DNA of 64,000 bases from Novosphingobium sediminicola (GTDB lineage Bacteria > Pseudomonadota > Alphaproteobacteria > Sphingomonadales > Sphingomonadaceae): assembly GCF_014196525.1 (NCBI RefSeq), contig NZ_JACIDX010000017.1, forward strand, positions 1-64,000, written 5' to 3'. Position 1 is the first letter of the stretch; each line of letters begins with the position of its first letter. Shown here piece by piece: positions 30,802 through 38,814 of this stretch. Both the position numbers and the translations under genes were made by a program. The notes under the pieces were generated by a model. That model saw only the letters and a program-made list of their open reading frames with translations, did no database searches and was not told the DNA's origin.

Positions 30802-31362
30802 TCACCCCCGCGCAATAATCTGAGGCGCGAGCAGCATCAACAGTTTCACGTCAATCGCCATGCCCTCGGCGCGGCGCGCGGCGACAAATGCGCCGATGTC
30901 GGCAAGGGCCACGCGGTGGGTGATGATCTCTTCGTCATCCACCCCGCCGCCGGGGCCGACCTTCGTCAAGCCATGGGCGCGCAGCAGGGTAAAGCTCTCG
31001 GTCACCATGCCGGGTGAGGAGTAGAATTCGCCCACCACCTCCATGCGCGCCGCGTCATAGCCGGTTTCCTCGATCAGCTCGCGCCGGGCGGCATCGGTAG
31101 CCACTTCATCGGCATTGTCGTCAGAATCGCCCACCAAGCCGGCGGGTAATTCGAGGCAGGTGCGCTTTAACGGCACGCGATATTGTTCGACCAGCAGGAC
31201 GTGATCCGCCTCGTCGATGGCCAGAATGACGGCGGCGCGGATGTTGCGCGCGCGGCTGACATATTCCCAGTTGCCGCGCTGCTTGGTCGCGATGAACCGG
31301 CCTTGCCAGACCACCTGCTCTTCGCTCTCGCGCCAGGTCTGGACGATCTTTTCCTTGGTCAT
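30802..31362 (-). CDS. Nudix hydrolase, ADP-sugar pyrophosphatase type
   Basis: This 186-residue protein starts at ATG 31362 with GGAG six bases upstream. The Nudix box runs from Gly75 (LELPAGLVGD) to RRELIEETGYD (93-103). The box has a few extra residues (SDDNAD) between its start and the Glu helix. VEQYRVP before it and VGEFYSSPGMVTES after it are typical of ADP-ribose pyrophosphatase relatives, which hydrolyse nucleoside diphosphate sugars. It lies back to back with mscL. Confidence 0.78.
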   Translation of the reverse strand: MTKEKIVQTWRESEEQVVWQGRFIATKQRGNWEYVSRARNIRAAVILAIDEADHVLLVEQYRVPLKRTCLELPAGLVGDSDDNADEVATDAARRELIEETGYDAARMEVVGEFYSSPGMVTESFTLLRAHGLTKVGPGGGVDDEEIITHRVALADIGAFVAARRAEGMAIDVKLLMLLAPQIIARG

Positions 31363-31517
31363 CAAAGGCTCCGTTGCAACATCTTGTCGGCTAACCACCG
31401 CTTGGGGCAAAGTGCAAGGCATCAGGTTTAACGCGCAGGCATAAGGGACTGATAGGCGGTTGTGGTTAACATCGCCCTGTGGCAATTCTGGGTCAGGCAA
31501 AAGAGGGAAGGGGCATC

Positions 31518-31955
31518 ATGCTTCAGGAATTCAAGACCTTTATCGCGCGCGGCAATGTGCTGGATCTGGCGGTCGGTGTGATCATCGGCGGCGCTTTCGG
31601 CAAGATCGTTTCCTCCTTGACCGATGATGTGTTGATGCCGGTGATCGGCAAGGTCACGGGCGGCATCGATTTCTCGTCCAAATTCGTCCTGCTGGGCGAT
31701 ATTCCCGCCAGTTATACCGGATCGCCCACCGATTATGCCGCGCTGAAAAAGGCGGGCGTGGCGATGCTGGGCTATGGCAGCTTTGTCACCGCGATCATCA
31801 ATTTCCTTATCATGGCCTTCGTGATCTTCCTGATCGTCAAAGGCGCAAACAAGGCCACCGCCAAGCCCGTCGCCCCCGAGGCCCCGGTCGCGCCCACAGG
31901 CCCCACCGAGGTCGAACTGTTGGCCGAAATCCGCGATGCCCTGAAGGCTCGTTAA
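31518..31955 (+). CDS. mscL: Large-conductance mechanosensitive channel
   Basis: This 145-residue protein starts with the MscL amphipathic helix MLQEFKTFIARGNVLDLAVG. TM1 (AVGVIIGGAFGKIVSSLTDD) contains the gate with its small residues. A periplasmic loop and TM2 (FVTAIINFLIMAFVIFLIVKG) follow, then a Pro-rich linker and the C-terminal bundle helix TEVELLAEIRDAL. It opens under membrane tension to release solutes on osmotic downshock. AAGGGG precedes the ATG. A strong terminator follows at 32003-32040. Confidence 0.95.
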   Translation: MLQEFKTFIARGNVLDLAVGVIIGGAFGKIVSSLTDDVLMPVIGKVTGGIDFSSKFVLLGDIPASYTGSPTDYAALKKAGVAMLGYGSFVTAIINFLIMAFVIFLIVKGANKATAKPVAPEAPVAPTGPTEVELLAEIRDALKAR

Positions 31956-32002
31956 AACAGGCTCGTTGAAACAGGCGCGCTAAGACCTGCGATCATGACC
32001 AA

Positions 32003-32040
32003 GGGGGCTGCTGGGGAAATCCGGGCGGCCCCCTTTTCTT
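32003..32040 (+). terminator. mscL terminator
   Basis: GGGGGCTGCTGGG pairs with the later GGGCGGCCCCC (two G-U pairs) and is followed by TTTTCTTTT. It separates mscL from the tmRNA gene. Confidence 0.75.
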
Positions 32041-32067
32041 TTGCAAAATTACCCCTATATCACCCCT

Positions 32068-32438
32068 CGCCGGTTTCGACCGGCTATGGTGATAAATTGC
32101 GGCGTGCAATAGATGCAGCGGACCCGGGGGCGGTACCCGGCGGCTCCACCATCACTACCCGAACCTGTTTCGGGGCCTCGTTGTCGCGAGGGTGTTGATG
32201 GGGCCGAACTAGGATCGACGTGTGTTGAAAAGCGCTGTTTTTGCCCGGGCTGAGTAACCTGTAAAAGGCTCAAAACTCATAAGTGCCAACGACAACGAAG
32301 CACTTGCTCTGGCTGCGTAATTCTAGGCCTTAACGGGCTGAAGTTACAAACCTAGAACACGGTTGAACCCACCGGGTAACAGAAGGGAATTCGGGGGCCC
32401 GGGGTGGGCCTAGCAACAGAACCACCCCACCTATCTCC
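32068..32438 (+). ncRNA. ssrA: tmRNA, permuted two-piece form
   Basis: The gene is circularly permuted as in alphaproteobacteria. The acceptor piece comes first and ends CGGCTCCACCA at 32151. A short spacer follows. The coding piece begins GGGGCCG at 32200, which pairs with CGGCTCC (one G-U). The tag frame at 32285-32320 encodes ANDNEALALAA and stop, with GCC as resume codon. A final stem GGGGTGG/CCACCCC closes the coding piece near 32428. tmRNA with SmpB frees stalled ribosomes and tags nascent chains for ClpXP. The outer ends are approximate. Confidence 0.92.
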
Positions 32439-32481
32439 CCTACATTTTGACAGACCGCGCGCGAAAGCGCATGAGCGCGCG

Positions 32482-33630
32482 ATGCAATTCGCCCAATTCG
32501 ATGTCGCCGCCTTTCTCAACGCCCATTGGCAAAAGCGCCCGCTGCTGATCCGCAACCCTTGGAAGGCTTGGGCCAATCCGCTTGAGCCGGATGAACTGGC
32601 GGGCCTTGCCTGCGAGGAGGGCGTCGAATCGCGTCTGATTACGAGTGGCGGCAAGCAGGGCGGCGGCAAATTGGCGCTGGAACGAGGCCCCTTTGCCGAG
32701 GAACGCTTTGGCACGCTGGGCAAGGAGCCGTGGACGCTGCTGGTGCAGGCGGTTGACCATTATGTGCCCGACGTGGCCGCGCTGATCGAGCCGTTTCGTT
32801 TCGTGCCGGATTGGCGGATCGACGATGTGATGGTGTCCTATGCCAATGACGGCGGGGGCGTGGGGCCGCATTTCGATCAATATGATGTGTTTTTGATTCA
32901 GGGTCTTGGCCGCCGCCGCTGGCGCGTTGGGCCGGTATGCGATGCGCAAACCCCGCTGATCCCGCATGAGGATCTGCGTCTGATCGAGGATTTCGAGGCG
33001 ACCGGCGATTGGGTGCTGGAACCGGGCGATATCCTCTATGTTCCGCCCGGCTTTGCCCATGATGGCGTGGCCGTGGGCGATGATTGCATGACCTATTCGG
33101 TGGGTTTTCGCGCCCCCTCGCGCGCCGAATTGGCCGAGGCATGGACCGCGCATCAGGTTGACGCCATGGCCGAGGATGACCGCTATGGCGACCCGGACCT
33201 GAGCCTGCAGGCGCATCCCGGCGAGATCACGGCCGAGGCGCTTGATCGCCTGCATGGCATGGTGCTGGCCTCGCTGGCGGATCGCGATGCCTTTGCCCGC
33301 TGGTTTGGCCATTATAACAGCCTGTCCAAATATGCCGAAACAGACTGGCGCCCTGAGGAGCAGATGGAGGCTGAAGAGGTCGCCGCGATGCTGGGCGAGG
33401 GGCATGGGCTGCATCGCAACCCCGCGCATCGCTTCGCCTTTATCGCGGCGGGCGAGGGGGTGTTGTTCTTCGTCGATGGCGTGTGCCGTGAATGCCGGGG
33501 CGAGGCCGCCCAACTGGCGCGCGACCTGTGCGCAGGGAACGAATGGAGCGGATCTCCGAGCGAGGAGGCTCTGGCCTTGCTCGCCGCGCTCATCAATCAA
33601 GGCAGCCTTGGTTTTGAGGAGGAGGACTGA
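32482..33630 (+). CDS. roxA: Ribosomal protein uL16 arginine hydroxylase
   Basis: This 382-residue JmjC/cupin oxygenase has the YcfD/RoxA signature. GGGVGPHFDQYDVFLIQ carries the iron ligands His130 and Asp132, and LYVPPGFAHDGVA provides the third ligand His193. The C-terminal winged-helix region closes the dimer. It uses 2-oxoglutarate and oxygen to hydroxylate an Arg of 50S protein L16. Length is close to the E. coli enzyme (373). ATG 32482 follows the tmRNA by about 45 bases. It overlaps rluE (TGATG). Confidence 0.88.
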   Translation: MQFAQFDVAAFLNAHWQKRPLLIRNPWKAWANPLEPDELAGLACEEGVESRLITSGGKQGGGKLALERGPFAEERFGTLGKEPWTLLVQAVDHYVPDVAALIEPFRFVPDWRIDDVMVSYANDGGGVGPHFDQYDVFLIQGLGRRRWRVGPVCDAQTPLIPHEDLRLIEDFEATGDWVLEPGDILYVPPGFAHDGVAVGDDCMTYSVGFRAPSRAELAEAWTAHQVDAMAEDDRYGDPDLSLQAHPGEITAEALDRLHGMVLASLADRDAFARWFGHYNSLSKYAETDWRPEEQMEAEEVAAMLGEGHGLHRNPAHRFAFIAAGEGVLFFVDGVCRECRGEAAQLARDLCAGNEWSGSPSEEALALLAALINQGSLGFEEED

Positions 33631-34169
33631 TGACCCTGATTCTCTTCAACAAACCCTTTGGCGTATTGTGCCAGTTCACTCCCGAACCCAATGGCCCGCC
33701 GCGCCCGACCTTGGCCGATTTTATCAACCGCCCCGGCGTCTATCCGGCGGGCAGGCTGGATCACGACAGCGAGGGCCTGCTGCTGCTGACCGACGATGGG
33801 CGGCTTCAGGCGCGGATCACAGATCCGCGCTACAAGGCGCCCAAGACCTATCTGGTGCAGGTGGAAGGTGAGCCGGACGAGGCGGCGCTCGAGGCTCTGC
33901 GGCGCGGCGTGCGGCTCAAAGACGGCATGACCTTGCCCGCCAAGGCCGAGCGGATTGACGCGCCCGACCTGTGGCCGCGCGATCCGCCGGTGCGGTTTCG
34001 CAAAACGGTGCCTGATTGCTGGATTTCGCTGACCATTCACGAAGGACGCAACCGTCAGGTTCGCCGCATGACCGCCGCCGTGGGGCACCCGACCTTGCGT
34101 CTGGTGCGCTGGCGCGTGGGGGAATGGTCGCTGGATGGATTGGCGCAGGGAGAGTTCAGAGAGGTTTAG
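33630..34169 (+). CDS. rluE: 23S rRNA pseudouridine synthase, RluE type
   Basis: This 179-residue enzyme of the RsuA/RluB/E/F family lacks the S4 domain, as RluE does. Catalytic Asp44 lies in AGRLDHDSEGLLLLTDDG, and the family also shows KTYLVQVEG and the C-terminal EGRNRQVRRMTAAVGHPTLR. It should convert U2457 of 23S rRNA. The ATG overlaps the roxA stop, so the two ribosome-modifying genes form one operon. Confidence 0.9.
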   Translation: MTLILFNKPFGVLCQFTPEPNGPPRPTLADFINRPGVYPAGRLDHDSEGLLLLTDDGRLQARITDPRYKAPKTYLVQVEGEPDEAALEALRRGVRLKDGMTLPAKAERIDAPDLWPRDPPVRFRKTVPDCWISLTIHEGRNRQVRRMTAAVGHPTLRLVRWRVGEWSLDGLAQGEFREV

Positions 34170-34408
34170 GCTTTCGCGGTTTCCGGCTCGGCCTTGGCCG
34201 CTTCATGCTTGATGCAGTCGAGGATCTTGGCGCCCGCCATGAACACCGATCCGGTGCAGGCCAGAAACAGCAGCTTGCCGCCGAAACCTGGATATTGGCC
34301 CAGATAGACCTGTCCGCGCTGAACCGCGCCATTGGCCAGCGCGAAAATAACCAGAAACGCCTCAGGGCGAGTCTTGATGACGAAAAGACGGGCGAATTTT
34401 TGCCACAT
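34166..34408 (-). CDS. Conserved small membrane-associated protein
   Basis: This 80-residue protein is read from ATG 34408 with AGAGG eight bases upstream. MWQKFARLFVIKTRPEAFLV leads into a hydrophobic stretch IFALANGAVQRGQVY and a second one GGKLLFLACTGSVFMAGAKIL, then an Ala/Glu-rich tail. It converges with rluE, overlapping by four bases. I recognise it as the kind of short protein conserved in sphingomonads but know no function. Confidence 0.6.
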   Translation of the reverse strand: MWQKFARLFVIKTRPEAFLVIFALANGAVQRGQVYLGQYPGFGGKLLFLACTGSVFMAGAKILDCIKHEAAKAEPETAKA

Positions 34409-34745
34409 AAGCCAAACCTCTGCTGTGCCGTTCACAATCCTGCGAATGTCCGTGTCGGCCTGTGGCTCCACTCTGGCATAACCCCTATGAGGTGCAAGAG
34501 TGGTAAAAATGGTGTTAACCAATAAATGTCCGTCTTTGGGACATTTGGGGCCCAGCCTTAGGATAAAACCCGCAGGGCGTGCGAAAACGCGCTCGGTTTG
34601 ACAAGCCGGTTGCCAAAGGCGGCGGCATCGGTCATAAGTCTATCTGTCTCTCCTCCCCGGAGTCCATGTATGCCATGCGTTTAACGCGCATGCCTTTATG
34701 TCGCTCAGGCATTTGCTTGCGCGGCACCTTGGATGAGGGTGAGTG
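34409..34745. promoter_or_regulatory. Divergent control region upstream of glcB
   Basis: This 337-base stretch has no gene. It holds a perfect inverted repeat AAATGTCC-N7-GGACATTT at 34524-34546, which may be an operator, and a TTGACA at 34598-34603 without a convincing -10 partner. The start of glcB is preceded by GAGGGT. Confidence 0.35.
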
Positions 34746-36899
34746 ATGATGAGCAAGTATCAGGACCGGGCTGGCCTTCAGGTTGATGGCGAACTGGCCC
34801 TTTTCGTCGAAAATCGGGTTTTGCCGCCGTTGGGGCTGGATGCATCGCGCTTCTGGTCGAGTTTTGCCGCGTTGCTGGGCGAATATGCGCCGCGCAACCG
34901 CGCGCTGCTGGCCCGCCGTGATGAGTTGCAGGCCGCCATCGATGGCTGGCACCGTGCGCGCGGCAAGGTGGCCGTGGACATGCCCGAATATGAGGGCTTC
35001 CTGCGCGCCATCGGCTATATCGTGCCCGAACCGGCGCCCTTTGCCATCACCACGCGCAATGTGGACGCGGAAATCGCGACGATGGCCGGGCCGCAACTGG
35101 TCGTGCCGGTTCTCAACGCCCGCTTCCTGCTCAATGCCGCCAATGCGCGCTGGGGCAGCCTGTATGACGCCTATTACGGCACCGATGCGCTCGATGCTCC
35201 GGCGGCCAGGAAGGGCGGCTATGACGTTGAACGCGGCTCGGCGGTGATCGCGGCGGGGCGCGCCTTCCTCGATTCGGCAGTTCCTCTGGCCGAGGGTTCG
35301 TGGGCCGATTGGGATGGCATCAGCCCCGAACGCGCTCTGCCCGCGCTGGCTCGCCCCGAGCAACTGGTCGCCCGCCGCGGCGATGGTCACAAGGGCGCTC
35401 TGTTGCTGGTCAACAATGGCCTGCATATCGAGATCGTGATCGACCACACCCATGTCATTGGCGCGACCGACAAGGCGGGGATCAGCGACATCATCCTCGA
35501 ATCGGCGCTGACCACGATCTGCGACCTTGAGGATTCGATCGCGGCCGTCGATGCCGAGGACAAGATCGCCGCCTATGCCAACTGGCTGGGCCTGATGCGC
35601 GGCGATCTGACCGAAAGCTTTGAAAAGGGCGGCAAGATCCTGCACCGTGAACTGGCGGCGGATCGGGAATGGACGGCGCTGGATGGCGGTTCTCTGACCC
35701 TGCCGGGGCGCAGCCTGCTCTTCATCCGCAATGTCGGCCATCTGATGACCAATCCAGCGATCCTGCTGGCCGATGGCCGCGAGATCCCCGAGGGCGTGAT
35801 GGATGCCGTCATCACCAGCGCGATTGCGATGCAGGATCTGAACGGCACGGGCCGCCATCGCAACAGCCGGACGGGCAGCATCTATATCGTCAAGCCCAAG
35901 ATGCATGGGCCGGAGGAAGTTGCCTTCACCAACGACCTGTTCAACGCGGTTGAGGATCTGCTGGGCCTTGCGCGCCACACGATCAAGGTCGGCGTGATGG
36001 ACGAGGAGCGCCGGACGAGCGTGAATCTGGCCGCCTGTATCGAAGCGGTGAAGGAGCGGATCGTTTTCATCAACACCGGGTTCCTTGACCGCACCGGCGA
36101 TGAAATCCACACCTCGATGCAGGCTGGCCCGGTCATCCGCAAGAATGCCATCAAGGCCTCGCCATGGATTTCGGCCTATGAGGCGCGCAATGTCGGCATC
36201 GGCCTTGCCAGCGGCCTGTCGGGCAAGGCGCAGATCGGCAAGGGCATGTGGGCCGCACCCGACCGGATGCGCGACATGCTGGAGCAGAAGATCGGCCATC
36301 CGCGCGCCGGGGCCAACACTGCATGGGTGCCCTCGCCCACGGCGGCCACGCTGCATGCCACGCATTATCACGGGCTGGATGTTTTCGCCCGCCAGCGCGA
36401 GATTGCCGAACAACCGGTGCCGGGTCTGGAGCCTTTGCTGACGATCCCGCTGGCGCTGGGCACTAATTTCTCGGCCGAGGATGTAGCCGAGGAACTGGAC
36501 AATAATGCGCAAGGCCTGCTCGGCTATGTCGTGCGCTGGATCGATCAGGGGGTCGGCTGCTCCAAGGTTCCCGACATCAACGATGTCGGCCTGATGGAAG
36601 ATCGCGCCACGCTGCGTATTTCCAGCCAGCATATGGCCAATTGGCTGCTGCATGGCGTGGCCACGGGCGAGCAGGTCATGGATTCGTTGAAGCGTATGGC
36701 CGCCAAGGTTGATGCCCAGAACGCGGGCGATCCGCTCTATGAGCCGATGGCCGGTCGCTGGGAGGAAAGCTATGCCTTTCGCGCGGCCTGCGATCTGGTG
36801 TTCAACGGGGTGGAGCAGCCCAGCGGCTATACCGAACCTTTGCTGCACGCATGGCGCCTGAAGAAGAAGCAGGCGGCGCGGCAACTCGAAACGGTCTGA
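34746..36899 (+). CDS. glcB: Malate synthase G
   Basis: This 717-residue single-chain enzyme is the usual length of the G isoform. It condenses glyoxylate with acetyl-CoA to malate. Landmarks are EYEGFLRAIGYIVPEPAPF near the N-terminus, HIEIVIDHTHVIGATDKAGI, the active-site part TTICDLEDSIAAVDAEDK, GSIYIVKPKMHGPEEVAF, GVMDEERRTSVNLAACI and FINTGFLDRTGDEIHTSM. Three possible starts (GTG 34743, ATG 34746, ATG 34749) differ by one residue each. The gene is monocistronic and ends in a strong terminator. Confidence 0.95.
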   Translation: MMSKYQDRAGLQVDGELALFVENRVLPPLGLDASRFWSSFAALLGEYAPRNRALLARRDELQAAIDGWHRARGKVAVDMPEYEGFLRAIGYIVPEPAPFAITTRNVDAEIATMAGPQLVVPVLNARFLLNAANARWGSLYDAYYGTDALDAPAARKGGYDVERGSAVIAAGRAFLDSAVPLAEGSWADWDGISPERALPALARPEQLVARRGDGHKGALLLVNNGLHIEIVIDHTHVIGATDKAGISDIILESALTTICDLEDSIAAVDAEDKIAAYANWLGLMRGDLTESFEKGGKILHRELAADREWTALDGGSLTLPGRSLLFIRNVGHLMTNPAILLADGREIPEGVMDAVITSAIAMQDLNGTGRHRNSRTGSIYIVKPKMHGPEEVAFTNDLFNAVEDLLGLARHTIKVGVMDEERRTSVNLAACIEAVKERIVFINTGFLDRTGDEIHTSMQAGPVIRKNAIKASPWISAYEARNVGIGLASGLSGKAQIGKGMWAAPDRMRDMLEQKIGHPRAGANTAWVPSPTAATLHATHYHGLDVFARQREIAEQPVPGLEPLLTIPLALGTNFSAEDVAEELDNNAQGLLGYVVRWIDQGVGCSKVPDINDVGLMEDRATLRISSQHMANWLLHGVATGEQVMDSLKRMAAKVDAQNAGDPLYEPMAGRWEESYAFRAACDLVFNGVEQPSGYTEPLLHAWRLKKKQAARQLETV

Positions 36900-36905
36900 T
36901 GCAAG

Positions 36906-36939
36906 AAACCCCCGGGGCCGATGCTCCGGGGGTTTTCTT
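36906..36939. terminator. Bidirectional terminator glcB/rsmA
   Basis: AAACCCCCGG and CCGGGGGTTT flank a ten-base loop, with a T-run to the right and A-run to the left. It can serve both the rightward glcB and the leftward rsmA transcripts that converge here. Confidence 0.8.
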
Positions 36940-37784
36940 CAGGCGCTCAGAATTTTGGCGATGCTGACGAATTCGGCCACGGACAGCGTTTCGGCGCGGC
37001 GGGCCGGGTCGATGCCCAATGTCTCCAATGCCTCCAGCGCACCGGGCAGACCTTTCAGGCTCTGCCGCAGCATCTTGCGCCGCTGGCCAAAGGCGGCCTC
37101 GGTCACGCGCTCCAGCATCCGGGCCGAGACGCCTTCGGGCATATCGCCGGGTTTGACATGGATGATCGCGCTCATCACCTTGGGCGGCGGGGTAAAGGCG
37201 CTGCGATGCACCTTCATCGCGATCTTGGGGGCGGCGCGCCATTGGCTGAGCACGGCCAGACGCCCGAAAGCATCGCTGCCCGATGACGCCACGATCCGCT
37301 CGGCCACTTCCTGTTGAAACATCAACGTCAGCGAAGTCCAGCGCGGTGGCCAAGCCTCACCCGACAGCCAGCCTGTGAACAGCGCCGTGCCGACATTATA
37401 GGGCAGGTTGGCCAGGATCGCATAAGGCTCACCATCAAACAGGTTGGCGTGGTCGATCTTGAGCGCATCGCCCTCGATCACCGTCAATTGCCCCGGAAAC
37501 GCCTCGGCCAGCTCGCTCAGCGGCGCCATGCAGCGCTTGTCCATCTCGATGGCCGTGACCTTCGCCCCTGCGCGCAGCAGCGCGCGCGTCAGGCCGCCGG
37601 GGCCGGGGCCGACCTCCAGCACATTCTGGTCCTTCAGCCGTCCGGGGATGGCCGCGATGCGCGAGAGCAATTGCTCGTCGAACAGGAAGTTCTGGCCCAG
37701 CGCCTTGCTGGCGAAGAGGCCGTGCGCGTTGATAACCTCGCGCAGGGGGGGCAGGTCAGGCCTCGGTAAATCGGAATCGCTCAT
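36939..37784 (-). CDS. rsmA: 16S rRNA (A1518/A1519) dimethyltransferase
   Basis: This 281-residue KsgA/RsmA starts at ATG 37784, overlapping the pdxA stop (TAATG). It has the family opening KALGQNFLFDEQLLSRIA, SAM motif VLEVGPGPGGLTRALL, the EMDKR acidic loop and catalytic motif ILANLPYNVGT. FTPPPKVMSAIIHV lies further on, as in all members. It dimethylates two adenosines in the helix 45 loop late in 30S assembly. It closes the conserved lptD-surA-pdxA-rsmA cluster. Confidence 0.95.
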   Translation of the reverse strand: MSDSDLPRPDLPPLREVINAHGLFASKALGQNFLFDEQLLSRIAAIPGRLKDQNVLEVGPGPGGLTRALLRAGAKVTAIEMDKRCMAPLSELAEAFPGQLTVIEGDALKIDHANLFDGEPYAILANLPYNVGTALFTGWLSGEAWPPRWTSLTLMFQQEVAERIVASSGSDAFGRLAVLSQWRAAPKIAMKVHRSAFTPPPKVMSAIIHVKPGDMPEGVSARMLERVTEAAFGQRRKMLRQSLKGLPGALEALETLGIDPARRAETLSVAEFVSIAKILSA

Positions 37785-38803
37785 TATGCGGCCAATAGGG
37801 CCGCGCGGCTGCGCGCGCAATCGGCGGCAAGGCGCAGCGCCGAAACCGTGGCGCCGACATTGGCCTGCCCCTTGCCCGCGATCGGGAAGGCCGTGCCATG
37901 ATCGGGCGAGGAGCGGATGATCGGCAGGCCCAGCGTGATGTTGACGCCATGGTCAAAATCCAGCGCTTTCAACGGGATCAGCGCCTGATCGTGATACATG
38001 CAGATGGCCACATCAAACCCCGCCCGCCCCCGTGCGGCAAACAGGCCATCGGCGGCATGGGGGCCGCTGGCGTTGATGCCCTCGGCGCACAATTGTTCGA
38101 TGGCGGGGGCCACGATGCGCTGGTCCTCGTCGCCAAAGCGCCCATCTTCGCCCGCATGGGGGTTGAGCGCGGCAATCGCGATGCGTGGGTGGGCCAGCCC
38201 GAAATCACGCTCCAGCGCGCGCGCCACCACCCGCGCCCGGCGCAGGATCAGGTCTTGCGTAATCAGCCCCGGCACGGCCGAGAGCGCGACATGGACTGTT
38301 AGCGGCACCGTGCGCAGATTGGGGCCAGCCAGCATCATCACCGCATCCTCGGTCTCAACGCCTGCCGCGGCGGCCACGAATTCGGTTTGCCCCGGATAAT
38401 CAAAGCCCACTTCGGCCAGCCGCGATTTGGCAATCGGCCCGGTCATCAGCGCGCCCGCTTGACCCGACACGGCCAGAGCGGTGGCCTGCGTCAGGCTTTC
38501 CAGCGCCAGCACCGCGCCCTCGCGATCCGGCGCACCGGGGCGGTATTCGCCATCGAAATCGCCGATGACGGGCAGAGCGCGATCATAGACCAGCGCCGCT
38601 TCCTCCATCGAGCCGACACGTTCGACCGGAATGTCCAGCCCCCGCGCCCGCGCCGCCGACGCCAGCAAACCCGCGCCCCCCACCGCGCAAAAGGCGGGCA
38701 GGGCATGAACGCGGCGGGCAAACCATGCCGCCGCGATCAGTTCCGGCCCCACACCGGCCGGATCGCCCAGCGAAACGGCCAATGGAAGGATTGCTTGGGC
38801 CAC
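37784..38803 (-). CDS. pdxA: 4-hydroxythreonine-4-phosphate dehydrogenase
   Basis: This 339-residue PdxA begins LPLAVSLGDPAGVGPEL. It has ALMTGPIAKSRLAEVGFDYPG, the metal-binding ALNPHAGEDGRFGDED and CMYHDQALIPLKALDFDHG with its invariant His, and ends near SPDHGTAFPIAGKGQAN. It makes an intermediate of pyridoxal phosphate synthesis using NAD. It is encoded between surA and rsmA, as in E. coli. Confidence 0.95.
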   Translation of the reverse strand: MAQAILPLAVSLGDPAGVGPELIAAAWFARRVHALPAFCAVGGAGLLASAARARGLDIPVERVGSMEEAALVYDRALPVIGDFDGEYRPGAPDREGAVLALESLTQATALAVSGQAGALMTGPIAKSRLAEVGFDYPGQTEFVAAAAGVETEDAVMMLAGPNLRTVPLTVHVALSAVPGLITQDLILRRARVVARALERDFGLAHPRIAIAALNPHAGEDGRFGDEDQRIVAPAIEQLCAEGINASGPHAADGLFAARGRAGFDVAICMYHDQALIPLKALDFDHGVNITLGLPIIRSSPDHGTAFPIAGKGQANVGATVSALRLAADCARSRAALLAA

Positions 38804-38814
38804 GGTTCTTGTCC

